NCBI GenBank assembly: GCA_001898505.1
Contig: MKTZ01000015.1
Coordinates: 434,001 to 498,000 of the forward strand
Direction: 5' to 3'
DNA length: 64,000 nucleotides
Source of the DNA: Sphingobacteriales bacterium 50-39
GTDB taxonomy: Bacteria; Bacteroidota; Bacteroidia; Chitinophagales; Chitinophagaceae
In this document: positions 46,494 through 55,344 of the stretch, piece by piece
Position numbering within the stretch: the stretch's first letter is position 1
Layout of the letters: each line of letters begins with the position of its first letter
Translations under genes and position numbers: made by a program
The notes under the pieces: generated by a model
The model's database searches: none
What the model saw: the letters and a program-made list of their open reading frames with translations, nothing else
What the model was told of the DNA's origin: nothing

Positions 46494-46677
46494 TGCAACG
46501 ATTCCTGATCCTTTTCCGCGAACCCGCCGGACGCAAAGACTGGTCCGCACCGACCACCCCTCCCTGCAAGAACAAAACAAAGTCATCGTCCGTCGCTTCA
46601 ATACAGCGTTTATACAATACTGTGATATATTCGCCTTTCAGGAGATCATCGACCCTACAGGTCATCAATTAGCCTAA
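46494..46677 (+). pseudogene. Fused remnants: YCII-like start and SnoaL/ester-cyclase-like N-terminus
   Basis: From ATG 46494 one frame reads MQRFLILFREPAGRKDW, similar to the start of YCII-type proteins (M-x-x-F-L/M-L-x-F-R). From about 46564 another frame reads LQEQNKVIVRRFNTAFI and continues DIFAFQEIIDP to TAA at 46675-46677; NK-x-I-V-R-R-F-N is the conserved opening of SnoaL-like ester cyclases. Neither domain continues. Both look like ends of deleted genes joined together, just before repeat R4. Confidence 0.45.
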
Positions 46678-46760
46678 CGTCTGAGACCTTCGTCGGAAGA
46701 ACTTCGTACCTCGGGTACTTCGAAAGCTCCTTCTCGGTCGGAACCTCTCGGTCCCGGTCA
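46672..46760 (+). repeat. Dispersed palindromic repeat, copy R4, upstream of araB
   Basis: Block order: CTAACGTCTGAGA, CCTTCGTCGGA, then AGAACTTCGTACCTCGGGTA (palindrome GTACC-TCG-GGTAC), TTCGAAAGCTCCTT and CTCGGTCGGAACCT. CCTTCGTCGGA and CTCGGTCGGAACCT are identical in the xylB copy R2; the middle block matches fragment R6 (8694-8725) nearly base for base. It occupies the gap between a pseudogene and araB, ending about 105 bases before the araB start. Confidence 0.75.
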
Positions 46761-46865
46761 ATGTGATGGGTATTCCTCCGACCGGCCCGTCAGGCCGAAA
46801 ATATATTTTTAAAAACAAAAAAATAAATGTTATTTTGACAAGAATAAATACCGGAACCCCGCCAT

Positions 46866-48545
46866 ATGGGAAAAGATCAATTTGTCATCGGAGTAGACTA
46901 CGGCACCGACTCGGTCCGTTCCATCATCGTAAATACCGCTAACGGACAGGAGATCGCCTCCTCCGTATTTTACTATCCCCGCTGGAAAGACGGACTTTAC
47001 TGCAATCCTAATGACAATCAATTCAGACAACATCCCCTGGACTATGTCGAAGGATTGGAGTCCACCATCCTCGCCTGTCTGAAACAGGCAGGTCCCGCGG
47101 CAGCCGCAAGTGTAAAAGCCATCTCGATAGACACCACCGGCTCCACACCCGTGGCGGTCGACGAGACAGGCACCCCCCTGGGACTTACCCCGGACTTTGC
47201 GAACAACCCCAACGCATTATTCGTACTGTGGAAGGACCACAGTTCCGTGAAAGAAGCTGCCGAAATTAACGCCCATGCAAAGAATTTCCCCGTCAATTAC
47301 CTGCAGTTCGTAGGAGGCGTCTACTCCTCCGAATGGTTCTGGGCTAAGTTATTACATATATTGAGAATAGACCCCGCGGTAAGAAAGGCCTGCCACTCCT
47401 GGGTAGAGCACTGCGACTGGATACCCTTCCTTCTCACAGGCGGCAGGAAAGTCTCCGACATGCGTCGCGGGGTTTGTTCTGCCGGTCACAAAGCCCTATG
47501 GGCGTCAGCGTTCGGAGGTCTCCCCCCCGATGAGTTTTTTAGCACGCTCGACCCCTTGCTAAAAGGCTTTACGGCACGTCTCTTCACCCAAACCTATACG
47601 GCCGACCAGTCTGCAGGGAGGCTGTCGAAGCAGTGGGCTACAAAGCTGGGCCTTTCCGAAGATGTTATCATTGGCGTCGGCGCCTTCGATGCACACATGG
47701 GAGCCGTAGGCGGCCAAATTGAGCCATATCATCTTAGCAAAGTAATGGGGACTTCTACCTGCGACATGCTGGTAGCTCCCGTATCAGAAGTCTCCGGCCG
47801 GCTGGTAAAAGGTATTTGTGGTCAGGTTCCTGGTTCGATCATCCCCGGCATGATGGGACTCGAGGCCGGCCAATCCGCCTTTGGCGACGCTTACGCCTGG
47901 TTTAGGAACATACTTTCCTGGCCGCTGCAAAATATCCTGGGACAGACGACTCTACTGTCCGCCGAGACGGCCCGGGCGCTGGCTTCGGAGACTGCAGACA
48001 GGATCATACCCGAGCTGAGCCGCCAGGCAGCTACCCTCCCCCTCACCCCGGACAGCGAGCTGGCCGTGGACTGGTTCAATGGCCGCAGAACACCCGACGC
48101 CAGCCAGCTGCTAAAAGGCGCCGTCACGGGCCTTAGCCTGGGCACCGACGCTCCCCGCCTATTCCGCGCCATCGTGGAATCCACCTGCTACGGCGCAAAA
48201 GCCATCGTAGACCGATTCAACAGCGAAGGCGTACCGGTAAAAGGTCTGATAGGGTTGGGCGGTGTAGCCAAAAAATCCCCTTTCATCATGCAGATGATGG
48301 CCGATATTATGAATATGCCTATCCGGATACACCGTTCCGAACAGACCTGTGCGCTGGGCGCAGCCATGTTCGCCGCGACAGCCGCCGGCATATACAATAA
48401 AGTGGAGGACGCCATGACGGCTATGGGACAGGGCTTCGACACCAGCTACGATCCCAACCCCGCCAAAGTTCCGGTGTATGCCGAACGTTTCCGGAAGTAT
48501 CAGCAGCTGGGAGCATTCATCGAACAGCATACCACCGGCCATTGA
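46866..48545 (+). CDS. araB: L-ribulokinase
   Basis: Phosphorylates L-ribulose to L-ribulose 5-phosphate, second step of L-arabinose breakdown. 559 residues, normal for AraB: VIGVDYGTDSVRSIIVN at the start (phosphate 1 loop with GTDS typical of ribulokinases), ISIDTTGSTPVAVDETG, LFVLWKDHSSVKEAAEIN, GVGAFDAHMGAVGG and the C-terminal GLIGLGGVAKKSPFIMQMMADIMN. Upstream, TTATT (46830-46834) and AATAA (46843-46847) form a weak inverted repeat that could be part of an AraR site. First gene of araB-araD-araA. Confidence 0.96.
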   Translation: MGKDQFVIGVDYGTDSVRSIIVNTANGQEIASSVFYYPRWKDGLYCNPNDNQFRQHPLDYVEGLESTILACLKQAGPAAAASVKAISIDTTGSTPVAVDETGTPLGLTPDFANNPNALFVLWKDHSSVKEAAEINAHAKNFPVNYLQFVGGVYSSEWFWAKLLHILRIDPAVRKACHSWVEHCDWIPFLLTGGRKVSDMRRGVCSAGHKALWASAFGGLPPDEFFSTLDPLLKGFTARLFTQTYTADQSAGRLSKQWATKLGLSEDVIIGVGAFDAHMGAVGGQIEPYHLSKVMGTSTCDMLVAPVSEVSGRLVKGICGQVPGSIIPGMMGLEAGQSAFGDAYAWFRNILSWPLQNILGQTTLLSAETARALASETADRIIPELSRQAATLPLTPDSELAVDWFNGRRTPDASQLLKGAVTGLSLGTDAPRLFRAIVESTCYGAKAIVDRFNSEGVPVKGLIGLGGVAKKSPFIMQMMADIMNMPIRIHRSEQTCALGAAMFAATAAGIYNKVEDAMTAMGQGFDTSYDPNPAKVPVYAERFRKYQQLGAFIEQHTTGH

Positions 48546-48594
48546 GGTCCGGTCGGCAGGCGGTGCGGGCCATTGAGGGGCACAATCAACGACT

Positions 48595-49293
48595 ATGAGC
48601 AAATACAAACATATACAGGAGGCAGCCTACGAAGCCAATATGCAATTACCAAAGCTCGGGCTGGTCCTTTTTACTTTCGGCAACGTCAGCGCCGTCGACC
48701 GCGAGCTGGGCGTCTTCGCCATCAAACCCAGCGGAGTGCCATATGACGACCTGTCCCCCGATAAAATGGTCATTGTCGATCTGGACGGGAAGACCGTAAA
48801 AGGCAAGCTCCGTCCTTCCTCCGACACCCTCACGCACGCCGTGCTGTACAAACACTGGGAACACATCGGCGGCATCGTACACACCCACTCCACCTACGCC
48901 ACTGCCTGGGCCCATGCACAAAGGGATATCCCGATCTTCGGCACCACGCACGCCGACCATTGCACGGTAGACATCCCCTGCGCGCCACCCATGGACGATA
49001 CGATGATAGAAGGCGACTACGAATACCAGACGGGCTTTCAGATCATGAATGCGCTCCAGGCCAAAGGGCTCACCTACCAGGATGTGGAGATGATCCTCGT
49101 GGGCAATCACGCTCCCTTCACATGGGGCAAGACCGCGGAAAAGGCGGTCTACAACAGTGCCGTGCTGGAGACCATCGCACAGATGGCCTATCTGACAGAA
49201 CAGATCAGGAAAGATGCGCCCCGGTTGAAAGACTCCCTCATTAAAAAACATTACGAACGCAAACATGGTCCCAACTCCTATTACGGGCAATAA
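48595..49293 (+). CDS. araD: L-ribulose-5-phosphate 4-epimerase
   Basis: Converts L-ribulose 5-phosphate to D-xylulose 5-phosphate. 232 residues of the class II aldolase fold: [25 protein letters not shown] (phosphate and substrate binding), [34 protein letters not shown] (zinc ligands in [13 protein letters not shown], catalytic Asp), [12 protein letters not shown] and [21 protein letters not shown]. Starts 49 bases after araB, and araA follows 14 bases after its stop. Confidence 0.96.
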   Translation: MSKYKHIQEAAYEANMQLPKLGLVLFTFGNVSAVDRELGVFAIKPSGVPYDDLSPDKMVIVDLDGKTVKGKLRPSSDTLTHAVLYKHWEHIGGIVHTHSTYATAWAHAQRDIPIFGTTHADHCTVDIPCAPPMDDTMIEGDYEYQTGFQIMNALQAKGLTYQDVEMILVGNHAPFTWGKTAEKAVYNSAVLETIAQMAYLTEQIRKDAPRLKDSLIKKHYERKHGPNSYYGQ

Positions 49294-49307
49294 ATACACA
49301 TATCATC

Positions 49308-50807
49308 ATGGATCTAAAAAAATTTGAGGTCTGGTTTGTCACAGGCAGCCAGCATTTGTACGGAGAAGAAACATTGAAACAGGTAGCAGAGCATTCGAAG
49401 ACGATCGCGAAAGCGTTGAACGATGCCACGCAAATCCCTGTAAAGGTCGTGTTCAAGCCTACTGTAAAAACACCCGACGAGATATATAACATATGTGTAG
49501 AAGCCAATACTACCAGGGACTGCATCGGCATCATCGCCTGGATGCACACCTTCTCGCCTGCCAAGATGTGGATCGCCGGGCTTAAGGTCCTGCACAAACC
49601 CCTCGTACACCTTCACACCCAATTCAACAGGGATATCCCCTGGAGCGCCATCGATATGGACTTTATGAATTTGAACCAGAGCGCTCACGGTGACAGGGAG
49701 TTCGGGTTCATCATGACCAGGATGCGCCTGGAGAGAAAGGTTATTACCGGTCACTGGCAGGATGATCAGGTATTGGAAAGCCTTGGCGCGTGGGCCCGTG
49801 CGGCAGCCGGATGGCACGACTGGCAGGGCGCCCGCTTCGTACGCTTTGGTGACAACATGCGCCAGGTGGCCGTTACAGAAGGCGATAAGGTTGAGGCGGA
49901 GATCAAGTTCGGCTACGCTGTCAATACCTATGGCGTGGGTGATCTCGTAAAGGTCATCGGTCAGGTCAGCGATGCCTCCATCGAGCGGCTGGTAAAAGAA
50001 TACGACGAAAAATATACGCTGGCGCCGTCCCTGGGCAAAGGCGGGGAACAACATAATTCCCTGCGAGAGGCCGCCCGCATCGAGCTCGGGCTTCGCGCTT
50101 TCCTGGAAGACGGAGGGTTCAAAGGGTTCACCGACACATTCGAAGACCTGCATGGCATGGTCCAGCTTCCCGGCATTGCTGCGCAACGGCTCATGGGCAG
50201 CGGGTATGGATTTGCGGGGGAGGGCGACTGGAAGACGGCAGCCCTCGTGAGAGCTATGAAAGTAATGGGCCACGGACTGCCTGGCGGCAACTCCTTTATG
50301 GAAGATTATACCTATCATTTCGATCCTGATAACAGCCTGGTACTGGGCGCTCATATGCTGGAGATCTGCGAATCCATCGCGGAAGGCAAACCTTCATGCG
50401 AGATCCATCCCCTGGGCATCGGCGGCAAGGCCGACCCCGTCCGGCTGGTATTTAATGCCCCGGGAGGTCCAGCCATCAATGCTTCTATTATTGATATGGG
50501 CAACAGATTTCGGATGCTGGTAAATGAGGTCATTGCCGTACCGCCTATACAAAGTCTGCCCAAGCTGCCCGTAGCACGCGTGCTTTGGAAACCATATCCC
50601 GATATGAAGACAGGATGTACTGCCTGGATCTATGCGGGTGGTGCGCACCACACCGGCTACAGCCAGAACCTGACGGCGGAGCATATGCAGGACTTCGCGG
50701 ACATGGCAGGCATCGAATTCGCGCTCATCGGAAAAAACACCGACCTCCATCAGTTCCGTAACGAACTCCGCTGGAATGATGCGTACTATCAGCTGCACCG
50801 ATACTGA
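49308..50807 (+). CDS. araA: L-arabinose isomerase
   Basis: Converts L-arabinose to L-ribulose. 499 residues, the usual length. Opening [24 protein letters not shown], metal-ligand region [73 protein letters not shown] (Glu ligands and His), FMEDYTYHF and [13 protein letters not shown]. Repeat R5 starts right at the stop codon. Confidence 0.97.
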   Translation: MDLKKFEVWFVTGSQHLYGEETLKQVAEHSKTIAKALNDATQIPVKVVFKPTVKTPDEIYNICVEANTTRDCIGIIAWMHTFSPAKMWIAGLKVLHKPLVHLHTQFNRDIPWSAIDMDFMNLNQSAHGDREFGFIMTRMRLERKVITGHWQDDQVLESLGAWARAAAGWHDWQGARFVRFGDNMRQVAVTEGDKVEAEIKFGYAVNTYGVGDLVKVIGQVSDASIERLVKEYDEKYTLAPSLGKGGEQHNSLREAARIELGLRAFLEDGGFKGFTDTFEDLHGMVQLPGIAAQRLMGSGYGFAGEGDWKTAALVRAMKVMGHGLPGGNSFMEDYTYHFDPDNSLVLGAHMLEICESIAEGKPSCEIHPLGIGGKADPVRLVFNAPGGPAINASIIDMGNRFRMLVNEVIAVPPIQSLPKLPVARVLWKPYPDMKTGCTAWIYAGGAHHTGYSQNLTAEHMQDFADMAGIEFALIGKNTDLHQFRNELRWNDAYYQLHRY

Positions 50808-50891
50808 ACGGACCGGAGGTTCGTTGTCCGAAGGACAGACATTAGCGGTTTGCGGGAATTGGGCTAATTTTTGTCGAAGACCAATTCCCGC
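50806..50891 (-). repeat. Dispersed palindromic repeat, copy R5, behind araA
   Basis: Begins at the araA stop. It contains GTCC-GAA-GGAC (50827-50837), GACATTAGC and the palindrome GCGGGAATTGG (50852-50862) / CCAATTCCCGC (50881-50891) with an 18-base loop, in the same order and spacing as R1 at 258-323. The first part, read on the minus strand as GGACAACGAACCTCCGG, matches the far end of R2. It lies in the 135-base gap between araA and the symporter gene and may tune the expression of the symporter relative to the enzymes. Confidence 0.8.
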
Positions 50892-50942
50892 ATATTTAAA
50901 ACCAATAACCCCTAAACTCAACCATAAAATTTAAAGCTCCAT

Positions 50943-52649
50943 ATGAATAAAAACCTCGTTTTTGCCGATTATGTCGTCTTTGCGATCTATTTCGTCATCG
51001 TCGCCAGCTACGGTTACTGGATCTATCGCAGGAAGAAGAAGACCGTCACCGACACAAAGGACTTCTTTCTGGCAGAAGGTTCGTTGACATGGTGGGCCAT
51101 TGGCGCATCGCTGATCGCATCCAACATATCTGCCGAACAGTTCATCGGCATGAGCGGGGAAGGGTTCTTTGCGGGCATTGCGGTGGCGGCCTACGAATGG
51201 ATCGCCGCCATTGCGCTTATCATCATTGCCGTATGGTTCATACCGATATATCTGAAGAATAAGATATACACCATGCCGCAGTTCCTGAAGACACGCTACA
51301 ACGAGACGGTGGCCCTTATCATGGCCATCTTCTGGCTGCTGCTGTATGTCTTTGTGAACCTTACCTCCATCCTTTATCTGGGCGCCATCGCCATCAATGG
51401 TCTGGTCGGCGGGGATCATCTTCATAGCATCATGATCGGGCTGGCCATCTTTGCCCTCATCATCACCCTGGGTGGTATGAAGGTCATTGGTTTCACCGAT
51501 GTGATACAGGTGGGTGTCCTCATCATTGGCGGTCTTGCTACTACCTACCTGGCGTTGACGGTCGTCTCCGAAAGCTTTGGCCTGGGCAGCAGCGCCCTGG
51601 AAGGTTTCAAGGCTCTGATGCGGGATGCTCCGGAGCACTTTAAAATGATCTTCCATAAGCCGACCCAAAGCACCCCGCAGCTGGAAGTAGATAAGTACCT
51701 CGTGCTTCCCGGTATTGCTATGTATTTCGCTGGTCAATGGATCGTAAACCTCAACTATTGGGGATGCAATCAATATATCACGCAACGTGCTTTAGGCGCC
51801 AATCTCAAGACAGCCCGTACAGGCATTCTCTTTGCCGGCTTCCTCAAGCTGATGATGCCCATTATCGTCATGCTCCCGGGTATCGCCGCCTACGTGCTGT
51901 ATAAGAATGGCCATCTCAACCTCGATGGCGGCAGAAAGGATTATGCCTACTCAGCCATCCTGGGTTTCCTGCCCTCGGGATTAAAAGGCCTGTCCATCGC
52001 AGCCCTGACAGCAGCCATCGTTTCTTCCCTGGCCGGTAAGGTCAATAGCATCTCCACCATCTTTACGCTGGACGTCTATAAGAAGTATTTCAATAAAGAG
52101 GCAGATGAGCAAAAGATGGTATGGACAGGAAGGATGGCCGTCGTGCTGGCCATGGTCATTGCCATCCTCTTTACCTGGAAGGATTTGTTAGGCATTGGGG
52201 GCAAGGGTGGTTTTACCTTTATTCAACAGTATACAGGTTTCATCAGCCCCGGGGTGTTCGCCATGTTCCTGTTGGGGATGTTCTGGAAAAGGACCACCGG
52301 CGCTGCTGCCATTGCAGGGCTGGTCACAGGGTTCGTCCTTTGCATATTTTTCAACCAGTTCGCTCCCCAGGTCATGGGGCATGAAACGTGGTTCTACACC
52401 GCCTTCCCCACCCAGGAAGAGGTCAACGGAGCCTTGCAGACAGTCTGGAGGATACCCTTCCTTATCTGTATGGGACTGGCTTTCTTCTTTACGATGCTCG
52501 TCATGGTCCTCATCAGCCTGGGCGGCCCGAAAGTCAATCCCAGGGCCTTTGTCCTGGACAAACAAATGTTCAAAGTGGCGCCTTCCACAATGGTTCTCAT
52601 CGTCGTTACGCTGGTCCTTTTGATGGCGCTCTATGTAAAATTCTGGTGA
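50943..52649 (+). CDS. Sodium/solute symporter of the SSS family, probably for L-arabinose
   Basis: 568 residues, inner membrane, 13-14 hydrophobic segments. Same family landmarks as the xylose-cluster carrier: KDFFLAEGSLTWWAIGASLIASN, SAEQFIGMSGEGFFAGI, LGGMKVIGFTDVIQVGVLI, NYWGCNQYITQRALGANLKTAR and SSLAGKVNSISTIFTLDVYKK. Start ATG 50943 sits right before the first membrane helix (VVFAIYFVIVASYGYWI). Its place between araA and araR points to L-arabinose as the substrate (compare the araT carrier in Bacteroides). The C-terminal helix (MVLIVVTLVLLMALYVKFW) matches the one in the paralogue. Confidence 0.92.
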   Translation: MNKNLVFADYVVFAIYFVIVASYGYWIYRRKKKTVTDTKDFFLAEGSLTWWAIGASLIASNISAEQFIGMSGEGFFAGIAVAAYEWIAAIALIIIAVWFIPIYLKNKIYTMPQFLKTRYNETVALIMAIFWLLLYVFVNLTSILYLGAIAINGLVGGDHLHSIMIGLAIFALIITLGGMKVIGFTDVIQVGVLIIGGLATTYLALTVVSESFGLGSSALEGFKALMRDAPEHFKMIFHKPTQSTPQLEVDKYLVLPGIAMYFAGQWIVNLNYWGCNQYITQRALGANLKTARTGILFAGFLKLMMPIIVMLPGIAAYVLYKNGHLNLDGGRKDYAYSAILGFLPSGLKGLSIAALTAAIVSSLAGKVNSISTIFTLDVYKKYFNKEADEQKMVWTGRMAVVLAMVIAILFTWKDLLGIGGKGGFTFIQQYTGFISPGVFAMFLLGMFWKRTTGAAAIAGLVTGFVLCIFFNQFAPQVMGHETWFYTAFPTQEEVNGALQTVWRIPFLICMGLAFFFTMLVMVLISLGGPKVNPRAFVLDKQMFKVAPSTMVLIVVTLVLLMALYVKFW

Positions 52650-52716
52650 TTCGGGGCGACTGTCAGCCTAAAATGTATTAATTTGACCAATAATTCATTA
52701 ACGGGCGAACTCAACT

Positions 52717-53433
52717 ATGAATCAAATGAATCGTTATCCGGGAGAGACAAGGGTTTTGATGGCGGTGGACTGCATCATTTTTGGATTTGACGGGGCCGAT
52801 ATAAAGCTGCTCCTGGTGCAAAGGGGGCTGAAACCCGAAAAGGGCAAGTGGAGCCTTATGGGCGGCTTCCTCCAACCCCAGGAAAGCCTCGACCAGGCGG
52901 CCAACCGGATCCTCAAAAAGCTCACCGGCCTGGAAGGGGTGTATATGGAGCAGCTCCAGACCTTCTCGGACCCCCTCCGCGACCCCGTGGAGCGTACCCT
53001 TAGCGTAGCGTATTTTGCACTCATCGATATTCATCAATATGAGAAACAGCTCAGCAATGAGTACCATGCCGAATGGTTCTTGCTGAAAAAGACCCCGGAA
53101 CTTATATTCGATCATAAGAAAATGATGGAAATGGCTAAAAAAGAGCTGCGCTACAAGGCCTCCCTCCATCCCATTCTTTTCGAGCTGCTGCCGGCCAAGT
53201 TCACCATTCCACAGTTGCAGATACTCTATGAAGGGATCTATGACACCAAATTCGACAACCGGAATTTTAGCCGTAAGGTCCTGTCTACTGAATTGTTGAT
53301 CAAGCAAAAGGAAAAGGATAAGGCCAACTCAAAAAAAGGCGCTTTCTATTACAAGCTGGACAAGCGGAAGTATAAGGCCAATTTCCAAGCCTTCCTCAAC
53401 TTTATCCCCAACCCCGATAAGCTGCTGCTCTGA
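52717..53433 (+). CDS. araR: Nudix-domain transcriptional regulator of arabinose genes (NrtR/AraR type)
   Basis: 238 residues: a Nudix-like domain (about 10-150: VDCIIFGFDGADIKLLLVQRGLKPEKGKWSLMGGFLQPQESLDQAANRILKKLTGL) and a C-terminal winged helix (about 165-238: FTIPQLQILYEGIYDTKFDNRNFSRKVLSTELL). In the Nudix box the catalytic REx2E residues are not kept (NRILKK), so it is probably a sensor without hydrolase activity, as in the AraR of Bacteroides thetaiotaomicron, which responds to arabinose. Being last in the araBDA-symporter set fits that role; its operator in this genome is not proven. Confidence 0.88.
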   Translation: MNQMNRYPGETRVLMAVDCIIFGFDGADIKLLLVQRGLKPEKGKWSLMGGFLQPQESLDQAANRILKKLTGLEGVYMEQLQTFSDPLRDPVERTLSVAYFALIDIHQYEKQLSNEYHAEWFLLKKTPELIFDHKKMMEMAKKELRYKASLHPILFELLPAKFTIPQLQILYEGIYDTKFDNRNFSRKVLSTELLIKQKEKDKANSKKGAFYYKLDKRKYKANFQAFLNFIPNPDKLLL

Positions 53434-53721
53434 TCGACCTGATACCTGTCAGGATTGCATACTCCGGGTGTGCTGGCATTTTTACCCGCACCGACATTGC
53501 CAGCGCTCGTTGCGACAACGTTTGCGTAAATAATACACTGTATTACAATAGGGTTTGCTAACAACGCCAACACGATTTATACAGACTTAATCGGGAAATT
53601 TATGTCCTTTATATCTTGGTAAATTCAATGAGAATGGTAATTTTGACAGTTAACAGGGGTTCCGTCGAACGACGAATTTCCTGTCCGTCCCCAGTCTTTT
53701 CTTAAAAAAAATTGATATATT

Positions 53722-53784
53722 TAGTTTTGAATGGTCACAAAAGTCGTGACGCGAGGGCAATTTCTATTGCCCTCTCCTTTTTTT
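53722..53784 (+). ncRNA. Candidate small RNA (promoter, two hairpins, terminator)
   Basis: TAGTTTTG at 53722-53729 matches the TAnnTTTG -7 box. Starting about seven bases later, the transcript would fold into GTCAC (53734-53738)/GTGAC (53746-53750) and a terminator hairpin (53753-53774) and end in the T run at 53784, giving roughly 50 nucleotides. No TTTG lies at the right distance upstream, so the promoter is only half supported. Alternatively the whole is just the araR terminator, although it is 320 bases past the araR stop. Confidence 0.35.
53753..53784 (+). terminator. Strong factor-independent terminator
   Basis: GAGGGCAA (53753-53760) pairs perfectly with TTGCCCTC (53767-53774) around a 6-base loop and is followed by a run of T to 53784. 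It ends plus-strand transcription from the ara cluster or from a small RNA before it. Confidence 0.85.
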
Positions 53785-53979
53785 AGGAGCTAATAAATAG
53801 GGGTTGAAACGCTCAATTGGACGGGGCAGGAAGGTTTATTAAATTGTTGACCCGGCAAAACTACAATACATCCTAATACAATTTCCAACAACTTTTTTCA
53901 CCCTTAAACCAGTTTAAATGCTGCGGCCCCCGCCTGGCCCGTCCCTCACAACACTCAGGCCCTCACGTAACCCCGCCCT

Positions 53980-55344
53980 TCACGGCCTTATATGATACGC
54001 CTTCGGCTGTACGAAAGCCCGTATCCCCTGATACGACAACGTCATCCCCAATCCGGAATGCTTCCTGCCCGACCAGGGCAGACCCGCACTCACCCTGTCA
54101 CAACAATTCCAATAGACAGTGCCCGTATTCAATTCCTTCATCACCTGCTCCGCACGATCGAAAGACTTAGAATAAACAGCAGCCGTCAGACCATATTCCG
54201 TGTCCGCCATCAATTGCGCGGCCTCTTTGTCACTGCTCACCTTCTGTATACCTACCACGGGTCCAAACGACTCCTCGGTCATCAGCTTCATCCCATGATC
54301 CACACCCACAACGACAGCAGGCTCGATAAAATATCCTTTTCTGTTCACCTTCTGCCCGCCATACAACAGCTTCCCCCCCTTCGCTACCGCATCCTTTACC
54401 TGGTCCAGCAGGAAATCCAGCTGCCCGGGCCTGGTCAATGCTCCAATATCCGTACCCGCAGCCATCGGATCACCTACCACCATCTTCTTCATCTGCTCCA
54501 CATACGACGCCACAAAGGCATCATACACCCCTTCCTGCACATAGATCCTCTCCACCGCACAACAGCTCTGCCCATTGTTATACACCACTCCCTCCAATGC
54601 TGCCGCCGCTACCTTATCGATATCCTCCACATCATCCATCACATACAACGGGTCCTTACCCCCCAGCTCCAACTGACAAGGCACCAGCTTCGACGCCACC
54701 TTTTCCGCAATGTACCGGCCTGTCCGGTAGCTGCCGGTAAAGAAATATCCATCCAATGGCAGCTGCAGCAGCCACTCGCCGGCCGCGCCCCTCCCAATCA
54801 CCACCTGAAAAATAGCTTCGGGTACCCCACTCCGGTATAGCAACCGTTGTATATGCAGCCCGGTGAGCGTCGAATACTCCGACGGCTTGTACATCACTCC
54901 ATTCCCTCCAATGAGCGCAGGGATAAAGACATTCACTCCTACTAAATACGGATAGTTCCAGGCGGAGATGTTGGCGATCACACCCAACGGCTCGTATACG
55001 ATCTTTTCCCGCGTAGCTCCTTCCGTCGTCACCCATTCCTCCGCCAGCCATCGGACGGAATTGTCCAGAAAAAATTTTATTCGGGCCCTGGCCCCATTCA
55101 ATTCGTTATAAGATTGCTGCAACGGCTTGCCCGTCTCCGCGGTCAAGGTCGTCGCCAGTGTTTCTTTTTCCGCATCCAGCGCATCATAGAATTTGGCAAT
55201 GATCCCCACTCTTTCCTCCACCGGCCTGGCCGCCCACGACGACTGGCCGCCCTTCACCTGCTGATACTTCTCATGCACGGTAGCTTCCGTATCCTCTTTT
55301 ACTTCCTGTATGATCTCCTCCGTCGCCGGATTTATAATGGTCAT
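53980..55344 (-). CDS. NAD(P)-dependent aldehyde dehydrogenase
   Basis: 454 residues of the ALDH superfamily. Cofactor and active-site landmarks: PLGVIANISAWNYPYLVGVNVFIPALIGGNGVMYKPSE, GYFFTGSYRTGRYIAEK, LELGGKDPLYV (catalytic Glu), NNGQSCCAVERIYV (catalytic Cys) and EESFGPVVGI. Short for an ALDH, of the type acting on succinate or gamma-glutamyl semialdehydes. In this cluster it would oxidise gamma-glutamyl-aminoacetaldehyde to gamma-glutamylglycine. Its ATG overlaps the amidotransferase stop by four bases (coupled translation). Last gene of the set. Confidence 0.93.
   Translation of the reverse strand: MTIINPATEEIIQEVKEDTEATVHEKYQQVKGGQSSWAARPVEERVGIIAKFYDALDAEKETLATTLTAETGKPLQQSYNELNGARARIKFFLDNSVRWLAEEWVTTEGATREKIVYEPLGVIANISAWNYPYLVGVNVFIPALIGGNGVMYKPSEYSTLTGLHIQRLLYRSGVPEAIFQVVIGRGAAGEWLLQLPLDGYFFTGSYRTGRYIAEKVASKLVPCQLELGGKDPLYVMDDVEDIDKVAAAALEGVVYNNGQSCCAVERIYVQEGVYDAFVASYVEQMKKMVVGDPMAAGTDIGALTRPGQLDFLLDQVKDAVAKGGKLLYGGQKVNRKGYFIEPAVVVGVDHGMKLMTEESFGPVVGIQKVSSDKEAAQLMADTEYGLTAAVYSKSFDRAEQVMKELNTGTVYWNCCDRVSAGLPWSGRKHSGLGMTLSYQGIRAFVQPKAYHIRP

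Larger units (their letters stand above)
53434..53979. other. 546-base gap between convergent araR and aldehyde dehydrogenase genes
   Basis: No coding frame of quality. The left half is of mixed composition, the right half AT-rich. It holds the possible small RNA and terminator described at 53722-53784. Near 53460-53560 the minus strand could spell a short piece like secreted adhesin repeats, but nothing supports a gene. Confidence 0.5.

Noticed and set aside
46830-46847. TTATT-N8-AATAA inverted repeat before araB as AraR operator
   Set aside because: The repeat is simple AT-rich sequence, and no second copy was found before the symporter; too weak to call as a site.
53349-53573. A minus-strand frame reading ANVVATSAGNVGAGKNASTPG, like adhesin or YDG-type repeats
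   Set aside because: A single short stretch partly opposite araR, without start signal or a second repeat; chance is more likely.
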